Below are positions 1 to 10,845 of a DNA stretch of 64,000 nt, piece by piece. A program made the position numbers and the translations under genes. Under the pieces are notes generated by a model, which did no database searches, was not told the origin of the DNA, and worked only from the letters and a program-made list of their open reading frames with translations. The DNA is from Nectonema munidae (lineage: Eukaryota; Nematomorpha; Nectonematoida; Nectonematidae): positions 883,920-947,919 of the forward strand of contig JAUIRK010001036.1 of assembly GCA_030549495.1 (NCBI GenBank), given 5' to 3'. How positions within the stretch are numbered: the stretch's first letter is position 1; each line of letters starts with the position of its first letter.

Positions 1-360
1 CTAGATTTTTTTTTGAGTGTGATTATTGGCTGAATCATTGAAAAAAGACAAAAGAGTGATGTAGCCAGAAGTATAACTTGCATTGGGGCACTTAGGGTCA
101 AGCTCCTACATCTTAATTACTTAATTAATTTCTCACAATCAAAAAAATGTAACTTTACAAATTAAAAAATAAATAAAAAACAAATATAAAAGATAAATAT
201 TCCATTTTTAATTCTATTTTGTCTTTTTGCAATTCTACCTGAATTTTAATTTTTAATTTTGTTCTGCTCATATTGTTTTGTGTTTTTTTAAATAATATTT
301 AAAATCAATTAAAAGAGATTGCTAAATTGAGGTGGAAAATTGTATAATTAAAAAAGCAAA
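1..360 (-). repeat. Left copy of a dispersed element, inverted relative to the copy at 8.6-9.2 kb
   Basis: Read on the minus strand, positions 185-260 contain the motif AATTGCAAAAAGACAAAAT, which is repeated with few changes on the plus strand near 8683-8705. A second shared block, GTAGCCAGAA followed by a T-rich run and a GGGGCACT-like stretch at about 65-110, corresponds to the reverse complement of 9140-9195. The two copies face each other and flank the nested retrotransposon region. The left copy is internally shorter (about 150 bp between the shared blocks against about 490 bp on the right). No gene is visible here. Confidence 0.4.
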
Positions 361-433
361 TAAAAATTTTTAAAAATTATTAAAGAATAAACAACATTTT
401 ACACCCCCACCTTCTTAATATCTACAATGCTTG

Positions 434-489
434 CCTCAATACTTCCCCTCTATTTGGAAAATATGCAAACTAATACTTATTCCTAAACC
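434..489 (+). pseudogene. Jockey/I-like reverse transcriptase, 5' fragment (before the RTE insertion)
   Basis: The plus-strand frame reads PQYFPSIWKICKLILIPKP, the conserved block just before the NYRPISLL region of jockey, I and R1-type reverse transcriptases. It stops abruptly at the 15-bp target duplication of the RTE element. The same frame resumes at 3198 with IPKPNRD. This is one of three pieces of a single old element (434-489, 3198-3414, 7076-8300). The reading is clear but short; the clade assignment (jockey or I) is inferred from motif style. Confidence 0.6.
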
Positions 490-3197
490 TAATGGCTTGC
501 GTACAGGAGACAAAATGGAGCGGAAATACCTCTAGAAAGCTCATTCAAGGTTTCAAAATTGTATATAGCGGATTGTCCAACAGAAGGAACGGTGTAGGTG
601 TGATTATTATGAGTGAAAATGGAATAAAAGGGTAATTGAAGTAAGAAGAGCTGGTGACAGAATAATTTTATTGAAGCTGAGAGGCATTGATGAAATTATA
701 ACAGTTTTGTCAATATATGCGCCTCAAGTTGGTTGTAGTAGAGAGGAAAAAAAATGAGTTTGCAGAAAAACTAGATAGTTTACTATCACAAATTCCTGAC
801 AGTGAAACAGTTATTTTGGCAGGTGACTTTAACGGTCAAATCGGCAAGGATAGTGATGGGTGCGATGGAGTTCATGGTGGACACGGTTTTGGTAATAGAA
901 ACGAAGAAGGCGAAAGGATATTAGACTTGGCACAAAGAAACAATTTGACCATATGTAACACAAATTTTAGAAAGAAGGATAGTCATTTGATAACATATAG
1001 CAGTGGGGGCAAAAAAGTCAAATAGACTTCTTCATGGTCAAACAGGGAAAAAGAAAATGTGTCAAGAATCGCAAAGTTATCCCTGGAAGTGACATTGTAC
1101 CACAACACAGAATTACAAAGAACTAAAGAGAAAAAACGAAAAGTTATGAAGATAGGTAGATTTAAGACATGGCTACTCGAAGATAAAAAAAATCAGGAAA
1201 GATACGAGAAAATAGTTGAGAAAAGTTTGATGGAAAAACAAATAGATGAAGATAGTGAAGAAATGTGGAGTCACCTCAAAAACAGTTTGTTGGTTGCCAG
1301 TAAGGAGGTGCTGGGTAAAACAAAAAAAGGTAAGAAAACTAAAAAAGAAACATGGTGGTGGAAGGAGGAGGTTAGAGAAGTATTGAAAGATAAAAAGTTA
1401 ACTTTCAAGAAATGGCAGAAAAGTAAGTCAGAAGAGGATAAACATATATATATATATAATTTAGAAGAGAGAACTATCTCTGAATTGAAAGCAAATGAAA
1501 CAGAAAAAATGTACAATTCACTGGGGAATAAAGATGGGGACAAGCAAATTTTCAAACTTGCAAATTCTAGGCAAAGAGATATTCAAGAAACTGGAAATGT
1601 GGACATTATAAAAAACAGAGAAGGAAAAATTTTATTCAAGGATGAGGAAATTGAGAACAGATGGAAAGAGTACTTTGAGGAGCTACTAAATGTTGAAAAT
1701 AACCATGAAAACACAGATAAAGGAGAAAAAGTTGAGAAGAAAGAGAAGTATTGGAAGCAATGAAAGAAATGAAAAAAAACAAAGCAACAGGAATCAGTGA
1801 AGTTAGTATAGATATGATAAAAGCAGGCTGAGAAAAATGTTTGAAGATGACGACTAGATTGCTGGAATTCATTTGGAAGGAAGAAAGAATGCCGCAAGAA
1901 TGAACTAAAAGCTTAATTATTCCGATTTACAAGAATAAAAGAGATGTGTTGAATTGCGAAAATTACCGGGGAATTAAATTGCTAGAACATGGGTAGAAAC
2001 TGCTAGAGAGAATTTTGAGTAGGCGCGTTAGAAATTAAGTAATTATAGACTCGAATCAGTTTGGCTTCATGCATGGTAAAAGTACAGTGGATCCGATATT
2101 TATAGTAAGACAATTGATGGAAAAAAGACTAGAAGGAAATCTGCCTTTATTTTGTAGCCTTGTAGACTTAGAGAAGGCATATGACAGAGTTCCAAGAGAT
2201 ATCGTATACTGGAGCTTGAGAGAAAAAGGTGTTAGTGAAAAGCTTGTAAGGTTAATTCAGGAAACATACAGATTAGAACAATGAATGGATGCTCACAGGA
2301 GTTTGATATAAACGTAGGCTTACACCAAGGTTCGACACTTAGTCCATTACTTTTTGCAATTGTTATAGATGAATCCTCGAAAAATATCAGAAAAGATGAC
2401 CTTTGGGAACTAATGTTCGCTGATGATTTGGTAATAATAGCAGACAGTGAAAAAGAAATGCAAGAAAGAGTATTTATGTGGCAAGAATGTCTCGAAGGAA
2501 AAGGCCTGAGATTGAATTCACGTAAGACTGAAGTGATGAAAGTCTGTAGGAATGAAAACGCTGTGATAATCACAAAAGATAAGCATGGGATCGAATTGAA
2601 ACAAGTACAAGAGTTCAAGTATTTAGGGCCAGTTATTGAAAAGGAAGGAGGTTGTAGTAAGGATGTACAATCGAGGTTGGATGCGAGTTGGGCAAAATGG
2701 AAAGAAGTTAAGACTGTTTTAAACGATAAAAAGCTGCCAATGAAACTGAAGGCCAACGTGTATTTAGCCATAGTGAGAACAGTCATGACTTACGGTTCAG
2801 AATGTTGGTGTCTGAAAAAGAAAGAAAAGAACAAGTTGGAAGTGTCTGAAATGAAAATGCTGAGAATGATGTTAAATGTAACAAGAAGAGATAGAATGAG
2901 GAATAAAGAAATAAGACGAAGAACAAAAGTAATGATGAGTATGATAGATGTAATCGAAAAGAAAAAAATGAGATGGCATGGACACGTGCTGAGAAGGGAA
3001 AAAGATAAGAAAATAAAGAAAACATACGATGAGCAGGTAAAAGAAAAAGGCAAAAAATGAGATGGGGAGATGATTTGGAAGAAAGTATGAAAAAATTTGG
3101 TTTGAAAGAAAGCGATGCTACAGACAGAAAGCTTTGGAGAGAACGGATCAAAGTCATCGACCCCCAATAAGAGGATAAGATGAAGAAGAAGAAGAAG
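490..3197 (+). mobile_element. RTE-type non-LTR retrotransposon, 5'-truncated, with 15-bp target-site duplication
   Basis: The element is bounded by a direct repeat ACTTATTCCTAAACC at 475-489 and 3198-3212. It begins inside the endonuclease domain, so the usual 5' truncation of target-primed integration is present, and ends in a GAA-rich simple repeat (about 3181-3197), a typical RTE-style 3' tail. It carries an apurinic-type endonuclease followed by a reverse transcriptase on the same strand. It interrupts an older jockey/I-like element: joining the flanks at one duplication copy restores that element's LIPKP reading. Boundaries are supported directly by the duplication. Confidence 0.88.
495..3170 (+). 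pseudogene. RTE polyprotein (endonuclease + reverse transcriptase), disrupted
   Basis: The encoded protein would nick target DNA and copy its own RNA into the nick. Visible endonuclease motifs are CVQETKWSGN at 498, LSIYAPQ near 707-727 and AGDFNGQIG near 820; the N-terminus is missing. Reverse transcriptase motifs follow: NYRGIKLLE near 1960, SNQFGFMHGKSTVDPIF near 2055, DLEKAYDRVPR near 2165, GLHQGSTLSPLLF near 2320 and the catalytic FADD at about 2418. The C-terminal RWHGHVLRR motif lies near 2970 and the frame ends with a TAA at 3168. Several stops and frame changes (about 716, 1025-1140, 1763, 1830-2040, 2284, 3060) mean no functional protein. The catalytic FADD is retained. Confidence 0.85.
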
Positions 3198-3414
3198 ACT
3201 TATTCCTAAACCAAACCGAGATCATAGCCAGATTAATAATGGGATGGAGATTAATGATTTCCTTATTACCAACAGGTAAAATTATTGAAAAAATTTTAAG
3301 AAAACGAACGATTCACTACAAACTCAAGCATAACTTAATACACCCTAACCAATTTGCATATCTACCACATAGGGGCACGGAATTGGTTCTGATCCGCCTC
3401 ACCTCTATCTAGTA
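3198..3414 (+). pseudogene. Jockey/I-like reverse transcriptase, middle fragment
   Basis: This continues the frame cut by the RTE insertion: LIPKPNRDHSQINN, then after a one-base shift ISLLPTGKIIEKILRKR and HPNQFAYLPHRGTEL, which are reverse transcriptase blocks 1 and 2 of jockey/I-type elements. It ends at the 8-bp target duplication of the hAT element (3407-3414). Frameshifts show it was already dead or has decayed since. The piece between 3415 and 7075 is a separate later insertion. Confidence 0.75.
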
Positions 3415-3837
3415 CAGTGGTTCTTAACCTTTTTTCTATAATTCCCCATTTTTTAGTGAGCGAACTCTCAATTTCCCACCACAGTTATCGTTAACTAAAA
3501 AAAGTAATCTTACCCTATTCAGTGTTTAGTGGGTAAATAACTCGAAATTTTGTTTATATACTAAATTTATTTCTTTAAAAAATTTTTTTTATCAAACATA
3601 GTATGAACCTTATTTTTCTTATAAACATATTTTTGTATGATATATTATTTGTATTAAATTAAAAACTATTTGGAGATTCTTTTTTTAAAGCAAACGTCTT
3701 CCTGAATATAGTATCAAAGCAATAAAGTTAAATTGAAGACCACTGTAGTAAAAAGATGAGGCATTTGTCATAATTATAAAATATATATCAATTCAATTTT
3801 TTTTTCACAATTTATTAGATTTTTTTTCCACAATTTA

Positions 3838-4967
3838 TTAGATTTTTTTCCACAATTTATTTCTTTCTTCCAATAACTGTGTCACTTTAGGGAGCAAATG
3901 CCCAAGCCTAATCAACATATCGCCTTTTGACAGCCAACGCACAGAAGTGTGAAACAAGAGTCCTTTGTAGTCGGATTCCAAATCCAGGCACAACTGTTGA
4001 GAGTTGAGAGCGCTTGCTTTAACATAATTTACAATCCTAATAGCCGCATCAAGCGTTTCTTTAAACGGTTGAGTCATTGTTCTTGAACAGTGCTGTGTCA
4101 ACCTTAGGATTTTTTGCTTCACTTGTTGCGCAAATCCAAATCTCACACCCAACATAACAGGAGCTCCATCTGTGCAAAGATGGACAAGTTTGTCCCAGTC
4201 CAATCCTTACTTTTCAAAAAAATCGTTAACAAGCTGCATGACATCGACAGCTTGAGTTGTTGTTTCTAGTGAGCGGCAAAATAATAAGTCTTCTTCGATG
4301 TTTTGATTGAAGACGGAACGAACAAAGACAATTAGTTGAGACAAATTCGCCACATCCACAAACTCATCTAATTGAATAGCTAAGCCAGAAGACGCTTTCA
4401 CTCTTACCAAGAGTTGCGACTTGATATTGGACGACATATCAAAAATGCGTGACTTAACGGTATCGTTGGATAGAGAAATTTGTTTCATCTTCGCTACTGC
4501 AGATTCGCCAAGCAAAATATCAGCACATGAGATGAGGCACGGCTTTATGAGCGTCTCTTATATGCTATGTGGTTTCTTTGCCTTTGCTACCAGAAGAGAA
4601 ACAGCATACGATGAGTGCACGATTGCTCTTGACTCAGTTTGACATTTTCCGTCATGGTCCATCTTCATTTTCTTCAAACAGTTTGCTTTTGATTCAAAAA
4701 ATTGTCTCTTACTGTTAGCAAGCTTAGGGTGTACATTGGAGAGATGCATCTTCAGTTGATGAGGCTTCATTAAATCATTACTGAGCGTTTTGTGGCAAAT
4801 AACGCACTGAGGCAACTGTCCGTTGCGTCCTCAAACAAACGTGAAACCGTAGTCCATGTACTTGTCATATTTTCTTTTAGTTCTATTTTTTCATGCTTCA
4901 CCCTACTTTCATTATTCTCACTCATAAATTCTTTTTTTTCTTTATTCATCTCTATCAAATAGGACAA
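3838..4967 (-). pseudogene. hAT transposase (ZBED5/SCAND3-like), broken and missing the C-terminus
   Basis: Hits in order from the N-terminus: a BED-type zinc finger (QCVICHKTLSND, then HLSNVHPKLA) near 4810-4710; the SYAVSLLVAKAKKPHSI segment; the block ESAVAKMKQISLSNDTV; the first catalytic region GLAIQLDEFVDVANLSQL near 4360; CTDGAPVMLG with the second acidic residue near 4170; and HTSVRWLSKGDMLIRL near 3940. Nonsense codons lie at about 4558 and 4204 in an otherwise constant frame, plus a frame change near 4815. The C-terminal hAT dimerisation region is absent, replaced by a short tandem repeat and AT-rich sequence. It cannot act as a transposase. The family call rests on characteristic motifs. 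Confidence 0.85.
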
Positions 4968-5139
4968 TTAATTGTTTTTATTATTATTTGAAAGTGATGG
5001 AAAAGATAAAATAAATAATGAAAAAAGTTAATAGAGATGAAATAGACAACAATTAAAAATTTTATAATTTATCTAATAATAATCAAGCTCATGGATCTCA
5101 TTACATATATTCTCATACATCAAAAATTTTAATAAAAAT

Positions 5140-5521
5140 TAGGGCCGTGAAATTTAAGGACTAATTGATCGATTAAATTTATTTTAACGATCAAAGTTTC
5201 CTTTAATTATTAATCAGATTAAATTTTATTTTGGGGACTATCTCAATAAATATAATAGTGGCTAAAGAAAAAAAATTAATAGATATGAAAGACTACTTCT
5301 CTGGCAAATTACATAATCATTTTGGTTTAAAATTGTTAGATGAAGATAATATTGAAGACGCTGCCAACGTTTATAAGAGAAAACGTACACTCCTTAAATT
5401 TAATTTTCAAATGAAAGATATTTTGTTAAATTAATTTGTTCGCAAATGTACTGATGTTTTGATTTAATCGTTAATATAAAAAAATTAACTATTAAAAATA
5501 AATTAATCGTTACCATCCTTA
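5140..5521. mobile_element. Nested hAT-type MITE inside the hAT element
   Basis: The left end reads TAGGGCCGTGAAATTTAAGG; the right end on the opposite strand reads TAAGGATGGTAACGATTAAT, so the termini share an inverted TARGG...GTRA pattern. The flanking 8-mers ATAAAAAT at 5132-5139 and 5522-5529 match exactly. The interior is rich in inverted ATTAATCG-like motifs. A 67-residue frame at 5231-5434 lies wholly inside it; I do not recognise that peptide and do not treat it as a gene. The flanking 8-mer is low complexity, so chance is possible. Confidence 0.55.
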
Positions 5522-6276
5522 ATAAAAATACATAAAATAAAATAATTTTTATCAAAAATTTTTGGGGTGAGCATAATAAGTTTAAAAAATGTTAAAGTGA
5601 GGCAAATCGTAAAACAAAGAGGAATGCTTACGTAAATTTAAATGCAATGGAAAAAAACTTGATTAAAAGCAAAACAAATGCTTGATAGATAAGCAAAATG
5701 ATGAAATATGTCAGTGATGGGAGAAAGCGAATGAATAAAGTAATAACTAACTAAGGCTCACTCAATGTGTTAGCAATAAGTAGATTGTGAATAAGATGTG
5801 TGTGCAATAGGGTGATTCTTAAAAAAAATTTTTCGAAAATTTAAATGACACCCTCTGCATTCGATGAGAAAACATATATGAAGAGTAAATATAACAATAA
5901 AATTTATCCATGTTTAAAAAAGCTTCCGCTCCAAGTAAAATATAAATTTGATAAAAAAACTTGTATTTTTTTTAGTTACAAGTATTGTAACCTTAGTGCT
6001 AAGACCACTAAAATAGTTATTAAGTGTTAAAATTTTAACAATAGATGGTGGTAATAAAAAAATACTAAAAAAATTATTGGAGTGTCTTTTTGGTCACATT
6101 CAAAGCATCTGTAATTTTTTTAATTTTATCAATATTTTTAATAAATTATTTTTTACTATTTAAATATTTCAATTAATAGTTTATATTTAAAAAAAACTCT
6201 TATGGATAATTTTATATAAATTTATTTTTATAATTTTATTTTATTTAAGATTGTTATTCAAGATTATTTTCATTTA

Positions 6277-6900
6277 TTGTTTTCATTTAAGATTATAACT
6301 ATTTTTTTGTTCCAATTAAAGATGAACTCAAGAAATTCGAGTTTAAAAGTTCAAATCAATAAGAATACTTGGGAAAGAAATTTAAAGTTCAAATCAAAAC
6401 AAAAAAGGGAAAGTAAAATTCCTTTAATAGAGTCTTTTTCTCATTTGAGTAGAATTCCGACTAACTGTCAAATTCTTGGTAATTTCAAATTTTTATATAA
6501 CAAGACTAAGAACAAAGAAGAGAGAATCAAGTTTATATTGAGTGAGATTGAATACCTTTGGAAAGAAACACTTGATTTTCCACTACTTTCTAAATCCCTT
6601 ATTAGAAAAAAACTTGGAATTCTCATACAATTAGAAAATAAGAATAGAAAAAGACAGTCCGAGAAATTTATATCAGATATTCTTCCAGGTTTGTTTGATG
6701 TTACAAATGTTAATGGTTTTTGGAAATGTAAGGAAGATAAAGAGTTCTATAAAAAACAAATTGAAAGCCTGGGAAGAGTGGGCTACTCAACATTAAAGGA
6801 GGCTCCTTCAAGCTCTATACTGTGCAACTTATATGCAAGACTGGGCTCATTGCTGAATGTGTGTGCGCGTGCGTGTTCCAAGATATGGATGGAGAAGTGA
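6277..6900 (+). CDS. Uncharacterised 192-207-residue ORF carried inside the hAT element
   Basis: An intact frame of 207 codons starts at 6277; the ATG at 6322 follows AATTAAAG, which could be an acceptor site, so 192 residues is an alternative. The protein is lysine- and asparagine-rich. Its central part contains the pattern EIEYLWKETLDFP, then IRKKLGILIQLENKNRKR, then FISDILPGLFDVTN and, after an acidic stretch, FYKKQIESLGRVGYS. From memory this resembles a family of uncharacterised arthropod proteins (pattern: IW.KA.IPT, basic helix, L.DLFDIAH, then D..FL..QR..GR.G). That family has no established function that I know of. The gene lies between the hAT ends but is not transposase, so it is cargo or a host-gene capture. 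The last residues are encoded by a TG/CG-rich repeat and may not be native. Confidence 0.55.
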   Translation: MFSFKIITIFLFQLKMNSRNSSLKVQINKNTWERNLKFKSKQKRESKIPLIESFSHLSRIPTNCQILGNFKFLYNKTKNKEERIKFILSEIEYLWKETLDFPLLSKSLIRKKLGILIQLENKNRKRQSEKFISDILPGLFDVTNVNGFWKCKEDKEFYKKQIESLGRVGYSTLKEAPSSSILCNLYARLGSLLNVCARACSKIWMEK

Positions 6901-7075
6901 TTTTTTTATGTTTGGCATATTGGAAATGCTCAGTGTGATGCTATAGTTACTTCCATGTTTTGTCGGAAATTTTAAAATATTGATTTTTTAGGCGACACAA
7001 ACGGATGGAATTCCCCACTTAGCAACATCAGCATTCCCCACTAGTGAGGAATTCCCCACCGGTTAAGAAATACTG

Positions 7076-8300
7076 ATCTAGTAGAAACACTAAAAAATCA
7101 GCACACCGCGACAACGATCTTCCTAGATATTCAAAACGGCTTCAACTCAGCATGGCCCCCTCTATCATCAACAACCTTATTGATAACAACTACCCTACTT
7201 ATACCCTCAAATTTATTTCCAATTACCTCCAGGATCGTATTCTTGTTCTATTACAGAATAGGTGCAAATACTTCCAAACATTAACACTCACAAAGTGGCT
7301 GTCTATCAGACGTTCTTTTGTTAGTTCTCATAAACCATTTTATTCATTTTCTCAGACACACTTCAATCAAACAACATTAACAACACCCTGAATCTGATTA
7401 CACAAATTAATCAAATGGCTAACAAGTATAAAATCTCCTTTAACATGGACAAACTCAAAACCTACACTTCATACGGAAAAGAACTATTGCACTACCACTA
7501 AAACTGAACGCACTGTTACAACTTACCCCCGAACCATATATAAAATTCCTTGGCATCACACTCCAATCAAATCTGAAATTGACATCTCACTTCAAAAACA
7601 TTCACACTAAACTGTCAACAACACTTTTCTCAGTTAAAAAAGCAATCTCATATAAATGGGGTCTCCATCCAAAAATTAGCAAATTCATATTTCACCTCAA
7701 TCATACTTCCGGTCATTCATTATGGCTCTTTAACTTGGGGAAGTTCCCTCAAATTCCAGAGTTTCCTATTTTATCTAAAAAAAAATACATCGCCTCTGCC
7801 TCCTCACCATCACCAATGCATTCCACACACAACCTCTACATCAAAACCCTACTCTAAAATGTCCTACTCAGTCCACACTTCCCCATCGCTTGCCTTTTTC
7901 AACTCCCTCATCGAACAGTATATACCCCAAATGGCTCATAACCTAGTTCTCCCGCAAGTAACTCAATCACAAATGAATGGCTTAACAACATACCTTCAAG
8001 TATAGCCGAATTCACTCTGAGTATAACTATTTATCTTTTTGCTATGCATACCTTTTCATCATAAAACAACACTCCAACCCTTTTTGCAGATTTGGATGCC
8101 CCCAAATTGAAACTCCTATTCACATCATCCTCCAGCGCCCAATATTCTCACATCAAAGCTTTAAAATCACTTATAATATACTACTACACTTTGATCTCCC
8201 TTCCTCCCTATTACTCTCCCACCCCAAAATCATTCATCTCATTTCCACATTTATCAACTCAATAGAACCTATCCTCAACACCTCCCAAAATCTAATCTAA
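7076..8300 (+). pseudogene. Jockey/I-like reverse transcriptase, 3' part
   Basis: Resumes after the hAT insertion with LVETLKNQHTATTIFLDIQNG, continuing FNSAWPPSIINNLI: the DI..AF.SVW catalytic block of reverse transcriptases, here with N and G replacing AF. Further down come FISNYLQDR, ILPVIHYGSLTWG near 7690-7740 (in shifted frames), and near 8075-8150 a Cys-rich CRFGCPQIETPIHIILQ resembling the C-terminal zinc-knuckle-like block of I/jockey elements. Many frameshifts break it. The sequence is C-rich on the plus strand, unlike its surroundings. No clear poly(A) or duplication marks its 3' end. Confidence 0.7.
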
Positions 8301-8559
8301 TCTCCTTAACTACTTAGACAAACACCTTTTCTCAACACAGCGTCATACGAATAACCATTAAATATGAACTCACCCAATCTACCTTAAATAAACTTATCTA
8401 TTTTAGACGTTGCTCCATTAATACTACTTTCTGTTTCGCCTTTGTCCAGCAATTCTCACAAGCTTATCAACTAACGTTGGAAAGTGCTTAGTTATCTCCT
8501 ACCTACCTACAATATAATTGATTTCTTATGGAAGATTTGCAAAATTTAAACTAAAAAAA

Positions 8560-9200
8560 ATGTTAAAATATTTAAATAAAAATGAGACAAGTCAAAAAAA
8601 TATAAAAATATGAAAGTGAAAAGTAATCATTTTAGTTAGAATTGGAAAAAGAGAAAATTGATTTACAAAAAGAGAAAATAGAATTGCAAAAGGACAAAAT
8701 AGAACTAAAATTGAATAGAATTATATTGGCGCTGGATGTCTTCTACCTGTAACAAGAAAGTAAGGTTATGATAAAAATTACTCTATGGGGTATGAGAAAA
8801 GATAATGAGAAATAAAACCTTGATAAAATCTTAAATATTGAAAGAAGGAAATAGAAAGAGACAAGTATATAAAGGTGCATACTAGCACAAAAAATAGAGT
8901 AGTTATAAACCGCATTTGAAAATTTATTTTTTTTTAATTTGTTGTAAATTTTTTTAAATTTAATGAGTTCGTTTTATGTAAAAGATCTATAATCTTCAGT
9001 AATATATATCAACGAAATGAACAAAGTTGAAAAATATATAATTTGATTGACATCACAACAATAAATAATTGCTTGAAAAAATTTTTGATTGACGGAACCG
9101 TAAAGTAAAACATTACCCAAAGTCAGTAGGTAAGCATATGCATTAGTGCCTCATTTGACTCTTCTAAGTAAAAATTCTGGCTACGCTACTTGATGTAGCA
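8560..9200 (+). repeat. Right copy of the dispersed element also seen at 1-360
   Basis: Positions 8638-8745 encode a heptad-like, charged stretch (LELEKEKIDLQKEKIELQKD), a coiled-coil style segment often found at the C-terminus of MYB/SANT-like proteins linked to DNA transposons. It is followed by about 450 bp without a frame and then an end block (9140-9195) whose reverse complement contains GCGTAGCCAGAATTTTTACT. Both blocks recur in inverted orientation at the window start. I regard it as a decayed transposon fragment; the class is not determined. Confidence 0.35.
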
Positions 9201-9910
9201 GTCAATTAATGAAGTATGAAGCAATTCGATATTATACTAAATGGGTCGAACATTTTACACTATTTCATTAGCTTGATCTCTGAATAGGCACACTGTACAT
9301 TTACACATGTCCGTGAACATATTTTAAAGTTTTGGATTCTTAGAAAAAATATTTAAAATTGATATATCCTTTAAGAAAACACAAAAATAATTTTAAAAAA
9401 AATCTTGATTTATGTAAACATTCTCAATTCTCACACAAGACATTTAAAACATATTCATAGTATTTTAAATTTCGTTTATGCTTTAATATGATTTTTAGGT
9501 GAGATTGGTCTCTGTCAGAAAAAAAAAGCTAAATATAAAAAATACCGATCAAAAATAATGGCTTTATTCGATAACTTTGAAAATGGAGGTATATCTATAG
9601 AAAATTTTTTACCTTTTTTTCACGTTTTTTATTACTTTTTATAACAAAAAAGAAATCAAATAGGTGAAGCTTCAAAGTATTTTACATATAACGTGGAAGG
9701 AAGAGCTTTTTGATGGAATATTTGAATTATGGAATACACACTTTTCTGACACTTAACTTTTTTTTATCGAATAGAGCTCTTATAAACTGACGAAGCTTTG
9801 GGTGACGCCATCCATTAACCAATTCTTTTCAGAGTAATACCTTACGCTTTGAGTGCAGCTTCTTGTAGCTTTACTTTTAATTTTATCGAATAGATAGCTT
9901 GAAATTGTAA
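9201..9910. other. AT-rich stretch, nothing recognised
   Basis: No frame longer than about 60 codons, no repeat boundary and no motif that I recognise. Confidence 0.5.
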
Positions 9911-10049
9911 TTAACCCATTTAAGGCCAAGCAAAGCAGACGATATCTAAAAAAAACGCAGACGATTTATATTCAAAGTCATTGAAAAAAGCAGACGAAGA
10001 TAAAATTTCTTATGTTCCAAAATAGGAACATTGGCCGTAGATGGGTTAA
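9911..10049. mobile_element. piggyBac-type MITE, 139 bp, copy 1
   Basis: Starts TTAACCCATTTAA and ends ATGGGTTAA: TTAA target duplications with CCC/GGG termini as in piggyBac elements. The interior repeats GCAGACGA four times and carries TTATATTCAAAGTCATTGAA. A second copy of identical length lies at 10846-10984. It has no coding capacity and would need a transposase in trans. Confidence 0.8.
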
Positions 10050-10845
10050 TGCAGTAGAAGCAAAGATAGGATGTTTTTGATAAGTTTGTATGCACCTCTA
10101 TCGTTTCTATAAAATTCAGTGAGTCTTAATTGCTACACCTAAAAATCAATTTTTCATTTTCTATAAATAGCATGATAAAAAAACTTTTCCAGTACTCATT
10201 GACACCAATGGAATTGTCAGCTGGCGAGTTTGATATTTTCAAAATTATTTTTAAAAGCATTCCAGACTCCTCTTTCAAAATCGAGCACAATTTCTTTCAA
10301 CCTCACCTTGTCCGGTAATTTACCTTTCAACTAAAAAAGTTCTGTTAAGTGTAAATGATATTCTTCATCTTAATATGTTCACCATAAGTTAAATTAAGCT
10401 AGTATAATAATAATCAGCTTTACGGCTATAACAAAACTTAACATAATTTATTAAGCGAAAATAAAAGCTAAGTATAAGATTGTGAGGATCGCATCGTGTG
10501 AAAAGAATGAAAATGTGAATTAATCCAGGGTTCGTCTTATGATTGATAGTACAAAAGTAAAGAGTTCGATTTATCAAAGGTAAAAATCATGTCTTTCCAA
10601 TAAAAACGAAGGTTGAAGATTTGCAAAGAGGGGGAATCAAGAACATGCTTAGGGAGATTATTCCAGTCGTTTATAATTCTATGAGGCCTTGAGAAAACCT
10701 TTTGTGCATATCATTTTCATAAATTTTTTCCCGTGGTTTCTTGAATTTCTAATAGAAAATGCAGGTAAAAGAGTAGAGTTTACGTCCATGCATTTGTTGG
10801 TTAAATTGAATACCGTGATCATATCATCACGTTTGGACCTGTATA
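10050..10845. other. Spacer between two piggyBac MITEs, nothing recognised
   Basis: Only short frames on both strands with no recognisable similarity and no repeat structure that I can define. Confidence 0.45.

Larger units (their letters stand above)
3415..7075. mobile_element. hAT DNA transposon with 8-bp target duplication, degenerate, carrying an extra ORF
   Basis: The ends are inverted: CAGTGGTTCTTAACC on the left and, on the minus strand from the right, CAGTATTTCTTAACC, with further similarity inside (GGGGAATT-like runs). The flanks ATCTAGTA at 3407-3414 and 7076-7083 are an exact 8-bp target duplication, the hAT hallmark. Inside are a broken ZBED-type transposase (3838-4967, minus), a nested hAT MITE (5140-5521) and a plus-strand ORF (6277-6900) unrelated to transposase. 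A 25-bp sequence ending AAATTGTGGAAAA is tandemly repeated about three times at 3801-3865, where the transposase C-terminus should be. The total of 3661 bp is normal for an autonomous hAT. Confidence 0.9.

Noticed and set aside
5231-5434. 67-codon ORF within the hAT element
   Set aside because: Lies wholly within a MITE with no recognisable domain.
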